A DNA stretch of 64,000 nucleotides, taken from positions 62,001 to 126,000 of the forward strand of contig JAFKHH010000015.1 in assembly GCA_017306865.1 (NCBI GenBank), written 5' to 3'. Position numbers and translations under genes: made by a program. Below, one piece after another: positions 1-8,616 of this stretch (the stretch's first letter is position 1; each line of letters begins with the position of its first letter). The DNA is from Filimonas sp. (GTDB taxonomy: Bacteria > Bacteroidota > Bacteroidia > Chitinophagales > Chitinophagaceae). The notes under the pieces are model-generated. The model saw nothing but the letters and a program-made list of their open reading frames with translations. It searched no databases and was not told the origin of the DNA.

Positions 1-438
1 TTCCTTTTTGCTTAGTGCATAATCTAGGTTGGTAAATGGGTATTGCATCGGCAACGTCTCTGTACCCGGCGTATCGGGGGAACCGTAACCGATCGTATTG
101 GCAGTGCTTACAAAAATGAATCGCTTCACCTTTGCCTGTATGGCAGCATCAAACAGTTGCCTTGTCGCAACACAGTTAATGGCATGATAAGGCCCATAGT
201 CGCGCAGATGTGTTGCTGTTTCTGCTGCGGTATGTACCACCATGTCTATATCTTTTAACAGCGGTGTATTATCTGCCTGCAGGCTGCCTTTTACCAATTG
301 TAAGTGTTCCGACTGCGGCCCCTTGTATCGTGTGGGGTCGCGCACCAGTGCCGTTACTTCATAGCCCTCGGCAAGTAATCTTACGATAAGGTTACTGCCT
401 AGCAGGCCGGTAATGCCTGTCAGAAAAACTTTTTTCAT
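1..438 (-). CDS. NAD-dependent epimerase/dehydratase, 3' part cut by window edge
   Basis: The reverse strand reads from an ATG at 438 with no stop for 146 codons to the window edge, so only the N-terminal part is present. The product starts with a Rossmann beta strand and the dinucleotide motif GITGLLG (G8, G11, G14). It has the typical VHTAAET stretch near residue 85 and reaches the catalytic YxxxK (Y140, K144) just before the cut. This is an extended SDR acting on an NAD(P)-linked sugar or steroid/flavonol-type substrate, which cannot be told from this part. Its first 47 bp overlap the 3' end of the SDR gene upstream on the same strand, which suggests translational coupling. Confidence 0.85.
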   Translation of the reverse strand, partial: MKKVFLTGITGLLGSNLIVRLLAEGYEVTALVRDPTRYKGPQSEHLQLVKGSLQADNTPLLKDIDMVVHTAAETATHLRDYGPYHAINCVATRQLFDAAIQAKVKRFIFVSTANTIGYGSPDTPGTETLPMQYPFTNLDYALSKKE

Positions 439-1219
439 GCGATATGTTCAGTTCCTTTTTAATTGAATTAGTAAGCATTGGTAATTTGATCCAGATCGGC
501 AGTAGTTTAAGTAACAACCAACTGCCCCTGTTTACTATAATCACCGTATCCCGTTTGCGTAACTTGCGCAGGCAGTAAGTAGCAACGGTGGCCGGGTCTA
601 ATGCCGTAAGCCTTGCAAAGAAACCTTGCTGTTCTATGCGCCTTGTTACATCCGGGTTCGTTTTCATAGGGCCGGGGTTTACTACGCTTACAAATATGTT
701 GCTGTCTTTCAGCTCCTGGTACAAGCCTCTCGAAAACGAATGTACAAAAGCTTTGGACGCGGGGTAAACGGTTTTATACCCGATAGGGCTGAAGGCAGCC
801 AGGCTGGATACATTCAGGATGTAGGCTTTTTCCTGCCGCCGCATATTGGTAAGCAACTGGTGCGTAAGCAGAGATGTTGCCATTACGTTCAGTTGAATGA
901 TGCGGTCTACGTACTCCGCCGATGCCTCGTCAAACCGGACAGTTCCACCAACGCCCGCATTGTTGATCAGCATACTCACTTCAAACTGTGCATTGACCTG
1001 GCGGGCCAGCTCCAATACGTTTTCGCGGCAGGAGAGATCTGTTTCAAAAAAATGAGTCTTCACGTTATAGTCAAAAGCCAGTTGGTCACTCAGCTCACCA
1101 AGGTGCTGCCCCGGCAGGCTGACAAGAATAAGAGCGTACCCCTGTTTTGCCAGCGCTGTCGCAAATGCCTTTCCAAGGCCCTGGCTCGCACCTGTCACTA
1201 CTGCATAAGTTGGATGCAT
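392..1219 (-). CDS. SDR family NAD(P)-dependent oxidoreductase
   Basis: A 275-residue classical short-chain dehydrogenase. The cofactor motif TGASQGLG lies at residues 9-16 and NNAG at 86-89. The catalytic set N111, S139, Y152 and K156 (YPASK) is complete. The C-terminal tail after residue 215 is longer than usual and has a hydrophobic stretch (SWLLLKLLPIWIKLP), as in membrane-associated SDRs related to DltE and 17-beta-HSD 12 types. It overlaps the epimerase gene by 47 bp, so the two probably form one transcription unit. Substrate unknown; the fold and activity class are well supported. Confidence 0.9.
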   Translation of the reverse strand: MHPTYAVVTGASQGLGKAFATALAKQGYALILVSLPGQHLGELSDQLAFDYNVKTHFFETDLSCRENVLELARQVNAQFEVSMLINNAGVGGTVRFDEASAEYVDRIIQLNVMATSLLTHQLLTNMRRQEKAYILNVSSLAAFSPIGYKTVYPASKAFVHSFSRGLYQELKDSNIFVSVVNPGPMKTNPDVTRRIEQQGFFARLTALDPATVATYCLRKLRKRDTVIIVNRGSWLLLKLLPIWIKLPMLTNSIKKELNISHEKSFSDRHYRPARQ

Positions 1220-1332
1220 ATCATTCGATTTAGTAACAACGAAATTACCGGCAGGTACTTCCGTAACGGTGCTATCTTATAAGGTGGTACAAAGTTGTAA
1301 GTTGCTGAAAATGAAGTAAGACACGTTCGTTT

Positions 1333-2421
1333 TTATAAAGTAGAACCAGCCTGCCTGTAGGCTGAAGGTGTTTGCCCGGTTATTTTTTTGAAGGTTGTGT
1401 TAAAGGCTGTTTTAGAATTAAAGCCCGCATCATACCCAATGGCAATAATTGTTAAGGAGGCATAACGTGGGTCTGTCAGTAATGCTTTTGCTTTTTCTAC
1501 GCGGTAGCGATTAATGAACAGGAAGAAGTTTTCCTGGAAGCAAGTGTTGATGAGGTGAGACAACTGGTGTACGGAAAGCCCTGTCATTTCTGCCAGCCTT
1601 ACCAGTGTTAATTCACTTTCAAGGTACGGCTGTTGTGTATTCATCAGGTGAAGCAACGCTTCTTTCTGTTGTAGCAGCGCCTGGTCTTCCGGGTCTTTTT
1701 TATTAGGCATGCCCGGTTTAGATATTTGTGTTTCTTCTGTAACCTCCGGTAACGTATATCCTTTCGGGTAGATCTCTTTTTGCTTGAGCGAATGATAGGC
1801 AACGAAGTAAACCACGCTCAAAAAGAGTGCATTGATAAATACATTCAACGCACCGGTGGTGTCAAAAATATTATAGACTATGGTTGCGACGGCTGCCAAT
1901 GCAAGGGCATAAATAATATACAGCAGCCAGTGCAGGTCGATCGGTTCTTTAACGGACGCAAAAGATTCAATATTCTTTGCGTGTTGTCGTAGCCTGATGT
2001 AGGCGAGAACGTTATAGAATAATGCGTTGCCAAGAAATAATACAATGAAGGCATGATGGAATATACTGTTAGATAAGTAAGGCTCCATATATAATAATAC
2101 AGTGAAAAAGACCGGCCCTAAAAGATAGATAAGGTCTTTTGGCTTGTAACGGTAACTAGGGTTGGTATAAAAAACAATGCTCAGGTAAAATGCGAGCGGG
2201 GTAAAAAACTGGAATAGTTGCAGTACGCGCAAGATTGGAAGAGGGATTAATACCTGTTCTAAAGCAACTACCTCATCCAGCCAGAAAGTTGACCATAGTA
2301 AGAGGAACAGGCCAAAATACCTGTTGGCCTTACCATTCACGGCAACGGCGTTGGTAAATTTAATAAATGCAAGGAGAAGGATACCACCAAAGATCAGTAT
2401 GGTTAGTACAAGGTTAAGCAT
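1333..2421 (-). CDS. AraC-type regulator with N-terminal membrane domain
   Basis: The 362-residue product has about seven hydrophobic segments in the first 225 residues, then a charged linker, then a C-terminal AraC double helix-turn-helix (about 265-360). The DNA-binding part carries the typical second-helix pattern IIAIGYDAGFNSKTAFNTTFKK followed by GQTPSAYR. This membrane-plus-AraC layout is common in Bacteroidota and implies that a signal sensed in the inner membrane controls DNA binding. Targets are not evident; the convergent or neighbouring SDR and OYE genes are candidates by position only. Confidence 0.88.
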   Translation of the reverse strand: MLNLVLTILIFGGILLLAFIKFTNAVAVNGKANRYFGLFLLLWSTFWLDEVVALEQVLIPLPILRVLQLFQFFTPLAFYLSIVFYTNPSYRYKPKDLIYLLGPVFFTVLLYMEPYLSNSIFHHAFIVLFLGNALFYNVLAYIRLRQHAKNIESFASVKEPIDLHWLLYIIYALALAAVATIVYNIFDTTGALNVFINALFLSVVYFVAYHSLKQKEIYPKGYTLPEVTEETQISKPGMPNKKDPEDQALLQQKEALLHLMNTQQPYLESELTLVRLAEMTGLSVHQLSHLINTCFQENFFLFINRYRVEKAKALLTDPRYASLTIIAIGYDAGFNSKTAFNTTFKKITGQTPSAYRQAGSTL

Positions 2422-2506
2422 ATAAAAGCGCCTGATGAAGCGGCAAGTTAACTATTTCTCTTTGCCAGCTATAATCCTCTTTTTAAACAGCTTGTTAAAT
2501 GAAGGG

Positions 2507-3400
2507 CTACTTTGTAGTCCTGGTCGTAGCCTGTACTTTATTGGCCTTGTGTTGTTTCCTAAAATCCGCAGGTGTTAGCTGTTTATTTTTCTTGAACTGC
2601 CTGCTAAAGTGGCTTTCATCTGAAAAACCGAATTCATCTGCTATCTGCCCGATTGAGCGGTCGCTATATTGCAAACGGTTTTCAATCATATTCATTTTGT
2701 ATTGCGTAATATAACAATGCAGGCTGTCGCCCGTCAGTTTCTTAAAATACTCGCCAATATAATTTGCAGAGAGATTAAACTGGTCTGCAAGATGCCTGAT
2801 CTTTAACTTGTCAGGGTAATAGATGTGCTGGCTTAAGTATACCAGTATCTTATTGATCAGTGGCTCTTCATAATTTGAATTAACTGATGATGCGGTGTGC
2901 TGTGCAACATTCCTTGAAATAATATTTAGTACCAATGTGACAAGGTATTGCAGATTTTCTTCAAAGTACCCGCGTTTATGATCATACTCTTCTATAATGT
3001 TTTTGATCAGGCTTTGGATCTGTTTACAGTCGCCATCATGCTTTATTAAAACCTGTTCAAAGCGGTTGTGATGGGTGAAGATGTGTTCCAGTTGTTTGAG
3101 CCATTGCAACACATGCTCTTTTTCCTGCCTGCTTTTATATTTATCCAGGAAAGCTTCTGAGAACCGTATGGAGCAATATTTTGTTTTAGTCCGGCTGTCA
3201 AAACCACGGCAGTCCAGCGGTGTAAACAGGAAAATGCTTCCCTTGCTGTATGGAAATGTGTTTTCATTTACAACGCGGGTGCCTTCACCTTCCAGTATCT
3301 GTACTATTTCAAAAAACTGGTAAGTGAGTGGACGCTCATTCCAATGTTCCATATCGGACACGCACAATTCGAAAGGCTGACGCAGATGTTTACTTTTCAT
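2507..3400 (-). CDS. AraC family transcriptional regulator
   Basis: I start the gene at the ATG at 3400 (297 residues). A longer reading frame to 3511 runs through the promoter region and into the oppositely oriented OYE gene. Residues 1-130 look like a cupin-type sensor domain (YQFFEIVQILEGEG), and residues 195-290 form the AraC helix-turn-helix pair with IGQIADEFGFSDESHFSRQFKK. It is divergent from the Old Yellow Enzyme gene with only 83 bp between starts. A role as local regulator of that gene is therefore likely but inferred. Confidence 0.88.
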   Translation of the reverse strand: MKSKHLRQPFELCVSDMEHWNERPLTYQFFEIVQILEGEGTRVVNENTFPYSKGSIFLFTPLDCRGFDSRTKTKYCSIRFSEAFLDKYKSRQEKEHVLQWLKQLEHIFTHHNRFEQVLIKHDGDCKQIQSLIKNIIEEYDHKRGYFEENLQYLVTLVLNIISRNVAQHTASSVNSNYEEPLINKILVYLSQHIYYPDKLKIRHLADQFNLSANYIGEYFKKLTGDSLHCYITQYKMNMIENRLQYSDRSIGQIADEFGFSDESHFSRQFKKNKQLTPADFRKQHKANKVQATTRTTK

Positions 3401-3414
3401 ATCCTTGAAATGTA

Positions 3415-3468
3415 CAAAAATAACCACCAGATGTTCCTGTTTCAACAAAACGGGCCGGGATAATTTTG
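3415..3468. promoter_or_regulatory. Divergent promoters between AraC regulator and OYE gene
   Basis: Two Bacteroidota-type -7 boxes face apart in the 83-bp gap. On the plus strand TAATTTTG sits at 3461-3468, about 20 bp before the OYE ATG. On the minus strand TATTTTTG sits at 3415-3422, with a TTG about 20 bp upstream as -33 element. Both match TAnnTTTG. The arrangement lets the AraC protein control both genes from one site, but no operator repeat was recognised. Confidence 0.5.
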
Positions 3469-3483
3469 AATAAATTAAAGGAT

Positions 3484-4563
3484 ATGATAACGAGAGAATT
3501 ATTGACGCCACTTATAAGAGAAACATTTGCGCTGAGGAATAAAGTAGTAATGGCCCCGATGAACAGGCGCAGGGCCACGGATGGGATACCAGATGCATCT
3601 ATGATCACGTACTATAAGCAACGTGCCGGAGCCGGGCTGATCATAACAGATAATACGGCCATAGCTTCTAATGGCGGTGCATACCTGCACACACCCGGTA
3701 TTTACAATGAAGCGCAAAAAGCCGCCTGGAAAAAAATAGTAGATACAGTGCATGCGGAAGGCGGAAAAATAGTGATACAACTGGTGCATGCTGGCAGGAT
3801 AGGGCATCCGGCTATACAGCACAACGAGCCGTTGATAGCGCCTTCTGCCATTAAAGTAAATGAAAGTATTCTTACGCCTGATGGCACTTACCAGCCTATG
3901 ACTGAGCCGAGAGCGCTCAGTCGTGAAGAAATACCTTACTGGATAGCGAAATACAAAGAGGCTGCGCTCAATGCAATAGAAGTTGGTTTTGACGGAGTAG
4001 AGATCCATGCGGCACATGGCTTCCTGATTGATGAATTTTTAAATCCATATAGTAACAAGCGTACGGATGATTATGGCGGCAGCATTGAAAACAGGAGCCG
4101 TTTCCTGCTAGAAGTGGTGCATGCAGTAGCGGATGCAATCGGGAAAGATAAGACGGGCATACGCTTGTCTCCGTTCAGGGAGATCTACGACATTAAGCCT
4201 TATCCCGAAGAGCTGGCCACACATGAATACGTTGTAGATGAATTACAGAAAGCCGGCATCTGGTATCTTCATTTTTCTAATGCGGTTGTAAACGGTATAG
4301 GCACAATACAGGAAGATTACCTGCGCAACGTACGTGCGCGTTTTACAAACACGATTATGGTGGCTGGCGGTTATACAGCGGAGAGCGGGGAGGTGTTGTT
4401 ACAATTAAAGCTGGTAGATTTAATTGCTTTTGGTAAACTATATATATCCAATCCTGACCTGGTAGAAAGGTTAAGGCAGAATGCGCCATTGGCAGAATGG
4501 GATGAGAAAACATTTTACCACGGTGGAGAAAGCGGGTATATTGATTATCCTAGTCTGTCTTAG
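3484..4563 (+). CDS. NADH:flavin oxidoreductase, Old Yellow Enzyme family
   Basis: A 359-residue TIM-barrel flavoprotein. I use the ATG at 3484 because the only upstream in-frame start is a TTG inside the -7 box. Landmarks of the family are present: the N-terminal KNKVVMAP-like stretch (RNKVVMAPMNRRRA), the Q-L-VHAGR segment near residue 100, and the active-site pair in EIHAAHGFLIDEFL (His-x-x-His type). The conserved NKRTDDYGGSIENR loop follows. Such enzymes reduce activated alkenes of enals, enones or nitroesters with NADPH and FMN. It is divergent from an AraC-type regulator that probably controls it. Confidence 0.93.
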   Translation: MITRELLTPLIRETFALRNKVVMAPMNRRRATDGIPDASMITYYKQRAGAGLIITDNTAIASNGGAYLHTPGIYNEAQKAAWKKIVDTVHAEGGKIVIQLVHAGRIGHPAIQHNEPLIAPSAIKVNESILTPDGTYQPMTEPRALSREEIPYWIAKYKEAALNAIEVGFDGVEIHAAHGFLIDEFLNPYSNKRTDDYGGSIENRSRFLLEVVHAVADAIGKDKTGIRLSPFREIYDIKPYPEELATHEYVVDELQKAGIWYLHFSNAVVNGIGTIQEDYLRNVRARFTNTIMVAGGYTAESGEVLLQLKLVDLIAFGKLYISNPDLVERLRQNAPLAEWDEKTFYHGGESGYIDYPSLS

Positions 4564-4603
4564 CTGTGCGCTTGCGTATTTTGTGCGTTTTGTATTAAGG
4601 CTA

Positions 4604-5347
4604 TCATCCGCGTTGCTCATTCCAGTAGTAACTGTCAGGGTACATTCTTTTGCCAAAGATGGCTGTACCTACGCGTACAATAGTAGCGCCTTCCGCTATG
4701 GCTGTTTCCATATCGCCGCTCATGCCCATAGAAAGTTCTTTTGCATCTGCGGCCAGCAAGCTTTGTGCAATACTCGCATCGCGGATCTGCCTGAGCAGGC
4801 TGAAAGATGGGCGTACTTTTTCGTGGTCAGCGTCAAATAAACCGATCGTCATCAATCCTTTTATACGTAAATGGGGAAAAGCGTTTACAGCTTTAATTAA
4901 GCTGAGTGCTTCGTCCGGATGAACGCCAAATTTACTTTCCTCAAATGAGGTATTTACCTGTATGAATATATCGATCGTGCGGTTGTCCGTAGCCAGTTTT
5001 TTATTTAATGCTTCAGCCAGCGATAAACGGTCTACAGATTCAATACAGTCTGCATATTTTAAAACATCTTTTATTTTATTGCTTTGCAAATGCCCGATGA
5101 AGTGAATGTTTTTGTGACTGTCTGTAAGTAATGGTATCTTTTTGTTCAGTTCCTGCACTTTGTTCTCGCCAATCAGCGTTTCGCCTGCATCTATTGCTAT
5201 TTGTATTTTCTCCGCAGGAACAGTTTTGGTGGCAAGTAACAAACGTACATCTTCCGGTGGTCTGCCTGCTTTTGCGCAAGCGGTATATATTCTTTGTTTT
5301 ACAAACGCCAGGTTACTTTTAATAACTGCTTCATCCGTATTATTCAT
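4604..5347 (-). CDS. YggS/PLPBP family pyridoxal 5'-phosphate homeostasis protein
   Basis: A 247-residue single-domain alanine-racemase-like barrel. The PLP-binding lysine is K41 in LLLATKTVPAEKI. Other family marks are GETLIGENKVQE, HFIGHLQSNK, GLMTIG, the phosphate-binding LSMGMSGDMETAI and the C-terminal RVGTAIFGKR. It has no known catalytic activity; in other bacteria it buffers PLP and affects amino-acid and vitamin B6 balance. It is convergent with the OYE gene, 40 bp apart. Confidence 0.93.
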   Translation of the reverse strand: MNNTDEAVIKSNLAFVKQRIYTACAKAGRPPEDVRLLLATKTVPAEKIQIAIDAGETLIGENKVQELNKKIPLLTDSHKNIHFIGHLQSNKIKDVLKYADCIESVDRLSLAEALNKKLATDNRTIDIFIQVNTSFEESKFGVHPDEALSLIKAVNAFPHLRIKGLMTIGLFDADHEKVRPSFSLLRQIRDASIAQSLLAADAKELSMGMSGDMETAIAEGATIVRVGTAIFGKRMYPDSYYWNEQRG

Positions 5348-5428
5348 AGTTGGTATTTAGTAAAGCAAAAGTGAGTGAATGCTTTTGCGGTCTTCTACAC
5401 CAGAAATGATAAAGATAAATGGGCCAGT

Positions 5429-6436
5429 TTATGAAGGTAGTATCATTGTTAATGCAGGCGCTTGTGTGCTGCTTCTTGGTAAAAACATTTTTTCCGTTTT
5501 TTTTATGGCATCCTTTGCGTCTTTAGAGTCGCGCACTTTCCTGATCTTTTTTACCTGGTTCATATCATTGGGTACCTTCAGCCTTTGCACACCTTTCCAT
5601 TTAAAATTGAGCCCTGTCAATTCCTCCAGCGCCCCCATGTCCATTTGAAAAACGGTCTTGTATTGAAAATCTGTAAAAGGTTCTTTTGCAACCATTGCTT
5701 TTTCTATCTTATATGTTTTGGCAAACATTTTCATTTCTTCCAGCCTGCGCTGATGGCTCATTACAAACCCTGTGCTGAACAAGCCTTTTGTAGTAGGGAA
5801 TACCACTACTTTATAAAATAAGAGCGGTATCTGAAAACGCTTGTCTTCTATATACTGGGGGTCATTGCTTTTTAATACCGGCCCCGTAAAGACGGCTATC
5901 TTCTTGTTCTTGCTAGGCGCTGCGGCCTCGGTAATAATATAACTCTCCAGCGATTTCCAGATGCCTGTATTCAATACTTCTGCCTGCGGTACACTATTGG
6001 TAAAAAAGAATGTGCGGTAGGCACGCAACTGGGCATCAGTGCCCCATGCCATTTCATTGTTGGCCGCCATGTGCCCGATCTCAAATTCCGTAGGGCCATC
6101 TTTACGCAGGTCATAAAATGCGTTATCCAACTGCAAGGCTGTTTTAATACGCGGCTCTGGTCTGAAAGATGTTCTGCTGACCTTTTGTTTATCAGTACCA
6201 TCAATATTGTATGCGGAAACAAAGGGTACTTTCCTGTCCGAGTTATATAGAACTGTAAGGTCGCTGTAGTGTAATAGTCCTTTTTTATTTCCTTCTACTT
6301 CGGGGTATTTCTCCCGCTCACTCGTAGGAACGATCGACTCATGATTTACAGGAATATTTTTATCGATGAAAAGGGTGTTGTATCCCTTGCAGGCAAGCAG
6401 CTTTTCTTTAGAAAAAGCATCAATCAGGATAGACAT
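5429..6436 (-). CDS. DNA/RNA non-specific endonuclease (NUC1, beta-beta-alpha metal)
   Basis: A 335-residue protein with a NUC1 core at about 55-275. The general-base histidine is H122 in FEIGHMAANNEMAWG, and the metal-ligand segment is VLNTGIWKSLE with N156 and E164 in the expected 8-residue spacing. The usual DRGH motif is changed to EIGH; the catalytic His is kept but the Asp and Arg are not. No signal peptide or lipobox is visible, which is unusual since most family members are secreted or periplasmic. The last 60 residues form a Lys-rich tail. It stands alone next to a MITE copy. Nuclease activity is inferred. Confidence 0.8.
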   Translation of the reverse strand: MSILIDAFSKEKLLACKGYNTLFIDKNIPVNHESIVPTSEREKYPEVEGNKKGLLHYSDLTVLYNSDRKVPFVSAYNIDGTDKQKVSRTSFRPEPRIKTALQLDNAFYDLRKDGPTEFEIGHMAANNEMAWGTDAQLRAYRTFFFTNSVPQAEVLNTGIWKSLESYIITEAAAPSKNKKIAVFTGPVLKSNDPQYIEDKRFQIPLLFYKVVVFPTTKGLFSTGFVMSHQRRLEEMKMFAKTYKIEKAMVAKEPFTDFQYKTVFQMDMGALEELTGLNFKWKGVQRLKVPNDMNQVKKIRKVRDSKDAKDAIKKTEKMFLPRSSTQAPALTMILPS

Positions 6437-6545
6437 GGCTTTAGTGTTTAGTTAAGGATTGGTTGATTGTTAAATGTAGCGCATATTTCCGGCAAGTGCA
6501 ATAGCCTGGAAGTGATTTGCGGGCAAGGCTGTGTGCAATCAGTTT

Positions 6546-6927
6546 CGTTGTTATCCGGCTAAGTTTGGCAAACTTTCAATTGCAAGCGTTCATTTGTCTA
6601 CCGACGGTGTTACTTTTTGTCTTGATACAAAAAGTAACCAAAAAGATCAAGGCTTCAGAAAAGCAGGCTAAAAATTGTCCTGCCCGCCGAAATCCATTGA
6701 ACTCGCCGCTTACAGCGTGAGTAAGTAAATTACGCCTGGCTCAAACAGCAATGGATTTTTCCGGCGTTCATGCCAATTTTCTTAACGCAGCTTTTCTGAG
6801 GCCGCACGTTTCTCTTTAAAAAGCTGATAGAGGAACTCTCTCAAATTTTGAAACCGTTTTTCGTTTACAATACTTTCTGGGAAACATTTGCAGACAACTA
6901 TCTATTGACTTTCCCCGGACAGTAATG
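6546..6927 (+). mobile_element. MITE-like element, copy 1 (longest, 382 bp)
   Basis: Left terminus CGTTGTTATCCGG at 6546 and right terminus CCGGACAGTAATG ending at 6927 are inverted repeats. The conserved core is 6595-6809. It has a perfect 12-bp hairpin (GTTACTTTTTGT, loop CTTGAT, 6609-6638) and then a long hairpin whose paired blocks are CAGAAAAGC/GCTTTTCTG, AAAATTG/CAATTTT, CGCCG/CGGCG and AAATCCATTG/CAATGGATTT. A right arm of about 115 bp is shared with copy 5. The flanking 9-mers AATCAGTTT and AATAAGGAT match at 5 positions, so any target duplication has decayed. It lies between the nuclease gene and the susD gene. No gene of its own. Confidence 0.85.
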
Positions 6928-6963
6928 AATAAGGATGAGGGATGATTCAAGTGTTACAACGCA

Positions 6964-7004
6964 TATAAAAAACGCAGCAGGAGAAACCTGCTGCGTTTTT
7001 TTAT
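6964..7004. terminator. Bidirectional intrinsic terminator after susD
   Basis: Stem AACGCAGCAGG / CCTGCTGCGTT with loop AGAAA, flanked by A-tract on the left and T-tract on the right, so it can end transcription on either strand. It sits 20 bp downstream of the susD stop on the minus strand. Confidence 0.85.
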
Positions 7005-7023
7005 ATAGATCAGTTACGGATGT

Positions 7024-8595
7024 TTAATTATAGCCCGGTGTTTGTTTAAACCCGGTATTGTTATAGCTTCTCGCTACATCCATTTCTGATTGCGGTACAG
7101 GCCACAACGTGTCCCGTAGCGGAAATGAACGGAACGAGTTGTTCGGATCTTTCACAGTAGGTATGATTGTTCGGTCCAGTCTCCAGCGGCGCAGGTCGAA
7201 AAAGCGTTGACCTTCCATCGCAAATTCTATTCTTCTCTCATGCTGAATACGTGTGCGCATATCTGTTTGTGACAAGCCGGATGGTAAAGGCGGCATATTT
7301 ATGCCCACCCTGTTACGTACAGCATTGATAGCCGTGTACACAGTATTGTCCGGGCCGGTTGCTTCGTTCTGTGCTTCTGCATACATCAGCAAAATGTCTG
7401 CATAGCGAAGCAGTACCCAATCCTGGTCGCTCTGTGTAGCATACGTAGTAGGGAAGCGTGTGGAGTCAATGCCTTTTCTTGGCAGAAAGCCACTTGGCAC
7501 TGCCGCCGCTGTAGGGTCAAACGCAGTAGCTGCAGTTGTACCTCTCCATGCGCCAGGTACTATTACCGTAAGTTTCAGACGCGGATCCCTGTTGTTGTAA
7601 GGTGCAGCAGCACTGTATAGCGGTGAGCTGCTGATCGGCAAACCATCTGTACACTCATAATCATCTACCAGGTATTTCAGCACCTGCACAGAGTTAGTGT
7701 AAGAAAATAACCAATCCTGCGGGCTGGACAGGTTCGGCATTTGAAAACGGGCAGAGAACATGATCTCTGGATTATTATTCTGTCCTGGTTTTAAAAACAA
7801 ATTGCGATAGCCACCCGTGTACATACTGAACTTAGCTTCTGTTATTACAGTTTGTGCAGTCGTAGCAGCTTCCTGCCAGCGATTGTTTGCCAGCAACACA
7901 CGTGTCTTATAGCCAAGCGCCGTACCGCGTACTGCATGGCCCGCGTAAGACGTATTGGGCAGGTTCGCAGCAGCAAAGTCAAGGTCGGACAGTATAGAAT
8001 CTACCACCACTTTTTTTGCTGTTCTGGTAAGCATTGCGCTGGCATTATCATTGCTCAGCGGGCGCAAGGTTAGCACAGCATCTCCATACAGTTGGGTGAG
8101 AAGAAAATAATAATAACCACGTAAGAATCTTACTTCACCTATATACTTGCTCATTGTAGCAGCGTCCATCGGTACGCGGCCTATATTCGCCAGGAAGTTA
8201 TTGCACGCAGCAATAGCTTTATAGGAAGTCACATACGCACTACCAAGTATATTGCCCGTACTCGTATCTGTAGATGCCTCGTAAGAGCCGGTAGATATAT
8301 TGCCGAAGCTGCCACCGCTGGAAGTGGTGTATCCATTATCAGAAATAGTTTCCCAATACATAGAACCGCCGCCCCAACCGGCACCTGCCGCGCTTACACT
8401 GGTTGCATTTGCGCCGCGTGTGAAATAACTGTAACAGCCTGCCAGTGCCAGGTCTGCATCTCCCTGCGATTGCCAGAAAGTGTTACCGGAAAGCTGGTCA
8501 AGCGGGTTCTTATCCAGGAACCCTTTTTTGCATCCGGCACCAAACGTGGTAACGGCTATTAATACGATGAATAAAATAATATGTTGACGTTTCAT
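7024..8595 (-). CDS. RagB/SusD family nutrient-uptake outer membrane lipoprotein
   Basis: 523 residues with a lipoprotein signal peptide ending at C22 (FGAGC). The N-terminal motif FLDKNPLDQLSGNTFW and TPR-like helices are typical, as are the C-terminal family blocks LLMYAEAQNEA and GQRFFDLRRW near residues 405 and 465, and the final LWPVPQSEMD. SusD proteins form a lid over a SusC TonB-dependent channel and bind glycan or other oligomers at the cell surface. The gene starts 21 bp after the susC stop, so the two are co-transcribed. No glycoside hydrolase, sulfatase or peptidase follows, so the substrate cannot be named. Confidence 0.95.
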   Translation of the reverse strand: MKRQHIILFIVLIAVTTFGAGCKKGFLDKNPLDQLSGNTFWQSQGDADLALAGCYSYFTRGANATSVSAAGAGWGGGSMYWETISDNGYTTSSGGSFGNISTGSYEASTDTSTGNILGSAYVTSYKAIAACNNFLANIGRVPMDAATMSKYIGEVRFLRGYYYFLLTQLYGDAVLTLRPLSNDNASAMLTRTAKKVVVDSILSDLDFAAANLPNTSYAGHAVRGTALGYKTRVLLANNRWQEAATTAQTVITEAKFSMYTGGYRNLFLKPGQNNNPEIMFSARFQMPNLSSPQDWLFSYTNSVQVLKYLVDDYECTDGLPISSSPLYSAAAPYNNRDPRLKLTVIVPGAWRGTTAATAFDPTAAAVPSGFLPRKGIDSTRFPTTYATQSDQDWVLLRYADILLMYAEAQNEATGPDNTVYTAINAVRNRVGINMPPLPSGLSQTDMRTRIQHERRIEFAMEGQRFFDLRRWRLDRTIIPTVKDPNNSFRSFPLRDTLWPVPQSEMDVARSYNNTGFKQTPGYN

Positions 8596-8616
8596 ATCAG
8601 AATCAGTTTTGTAAGA

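Noticed and set aside
626-1282. 218-codon plus-strand frame opposite the SDR gene
   Set aside because: It is antisense to a well-conserved SDR with all catalytic residues. No sign of an independent protein.
2422-2506. Possible promoter or terminator between the two AraC-type genes
   Set aside because: No TAnnTTTG box in the right place and no stable stem was found.
6517-6720. Open frame of 67 codons running through MITE copy 1
   Set aside because: The same peptide appears wherever the repeat occurs, in different flanking contexts, and it encodes the two hairpins. Conservation is explained by base pairing, not by a protein.
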